From Myroides phaeus (GTDB lineage Bacteria > Bacteroidota > Bacteroidia > Flavobacteriales > Flavobacteriaceae), in NCBI RefSeq assembly GCF_900099675.1, contig NZ_FNDQ01000011.1:1-64000 (forward strand): a stretch of 64,000 nt of DNA, written 5' to 3'. Within the stretch, counting starts at the first letter, position 1; every line of letters starts with the position of its first letter. A program made the translations under genes and the position numbers. The notes beneath the pieces are model-generated. The model saw only the letters and a list, made by a program, of their open reading frames with translations. It made no database searches and was not told the DNA's origin. Positions 63,759-64,000 of the stretch are shown in pieces.

Positions 63759-64000
63759 GGGGTCGATCGGTATTGACAGCGAGTGGAATTAGTTAGTAAG
63801 CACGTCGAGCGTTGTTATGTAGCTCGTAAATATCATGTAACGAACTTTTTAAACGGCGAAAATAATTACGCTTTAGCTGCTTAATCTGAATTATAGTAAG
63901 ATTTGCCTTTAGTTCCCACCAGGTGGGAGAGCTAGATTCCTCTTAAGAGCCTTGGTTTATGGCGCTTTGTCCAGAGGAACCGTAAAGTAAACCTAGACCT
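63759..64000 (+). ncRNA. ssrA: tmRNA (transfer-messenger RNA), 3' end beyond window
   Basis: The 5' end starts GGGGTCGATCGGTATTGACA, the typical acceptor/D-like start of a one-piece tmRNA. The tag reading frame ends at the stop at 63882-63884 and codes NGENNYALAA (codons from 63852; last two Ala are the protease signal). Pseudoknot-rich sequence follows. tmRNA rescues stalled ribosomes together with SmpB. Only about 240 nt are inside the window; the 3' acceptor arm is missing because the window ends, not because the gene is broken. Confidence 0.93.

Overview
The window looks like chromosome of a flavobacterium (Bacteroidota, Flavobacteriaceae; Myroides or a close relative is my best guess from gene content, not proven). 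Reasons: strongly AT-rich DNA; promoters with the Bacteroidota pattern TTTG, about 19 bp, TAnnTTTG, several of them matching exactly; almost no Shine-Dalgarno sequences; a secreted protease with a type IX secretion tail; bacillithiol genes; menaquinone genes; many lipoproteins; and a tmRNA whose tag ends GENNYALAA.

Layout. 0-5 kb: glyA, fahA, a lipoprotein, and a divergent pair (a small membrane protein and a DsrE-like secreted protein) that shares matching Crp/Fnr-like operators. 5-9.3 kb: ytxJ, clpB and small conserved proteins. 9.6-19.5 kb: an LtaS-like sulfatase-fold membrane enzyme, then a fatty-acid block: acyl-CoA synthetase, a MarR regulator with an operator-like palindrome, and a FadN-FadA-FadE-type beta-oxidation operon. 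19.7-36.3 kb: mostly housekeeping (OmpA porin, uvrB, sucC, a YciO-like protein, pcrA, pyrF, prfA, YceI-like lipoprotein, pepD). 36.9-42.4 kb: a porin, an HIBYL-CoA-hydrolase-like enzyme, fsa, an SDR, an M28 peptidase. 42.4-43.75 kb: a 900-bp gene-free stretch with two complex repeat elements, then four tandem tRNA-His genes. 43.8-50.4 kb: bshB1, menF-menI, tsaC, cca, ctaA, a hydrolase. 50.4-54.2 kb: a stand-alone M56-like periplasmic domain, an S8 protease exported by type IX secretion, mazG. 54.4-58.4 kb: a four-gene locus that looks like metal uptake (small Cys/His protein, TonB receptor, HxlR regulator, His-rich lipoprotein). 58.8-64 kb: a DUF5606-like gene, def, a FUSC-type membrane protein, a Lys1/alanine-dehydrogenase-like enzyme and the start of ssrA.

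The most unexpected signal is a family of four intergenic elements (about 9.4, 42.7, 43.1 and 58.5 kb). Each is built of contiguous 11-bp units arranged as two converging arrays around a 3-4 bp centre. The innermost unit is nearly constant (TTCGGAAAA-like, or TTCGCAAAA). The outer units vary between elements but resemble each other within an element. This is not a simple hairpin or tandem repeat; it suggests a DNA-binding or recombination site read at helical spacing. I do not know a description of it.

Other notable points: a 46-bp sequence repeated almost exactly just behind glyA and behind the S8 protease gene (likely an insertion-sequence end), and many places where the TTG inside a TAnnTTTG promoter falls in frame with the gene and imitates an upstream start codon.
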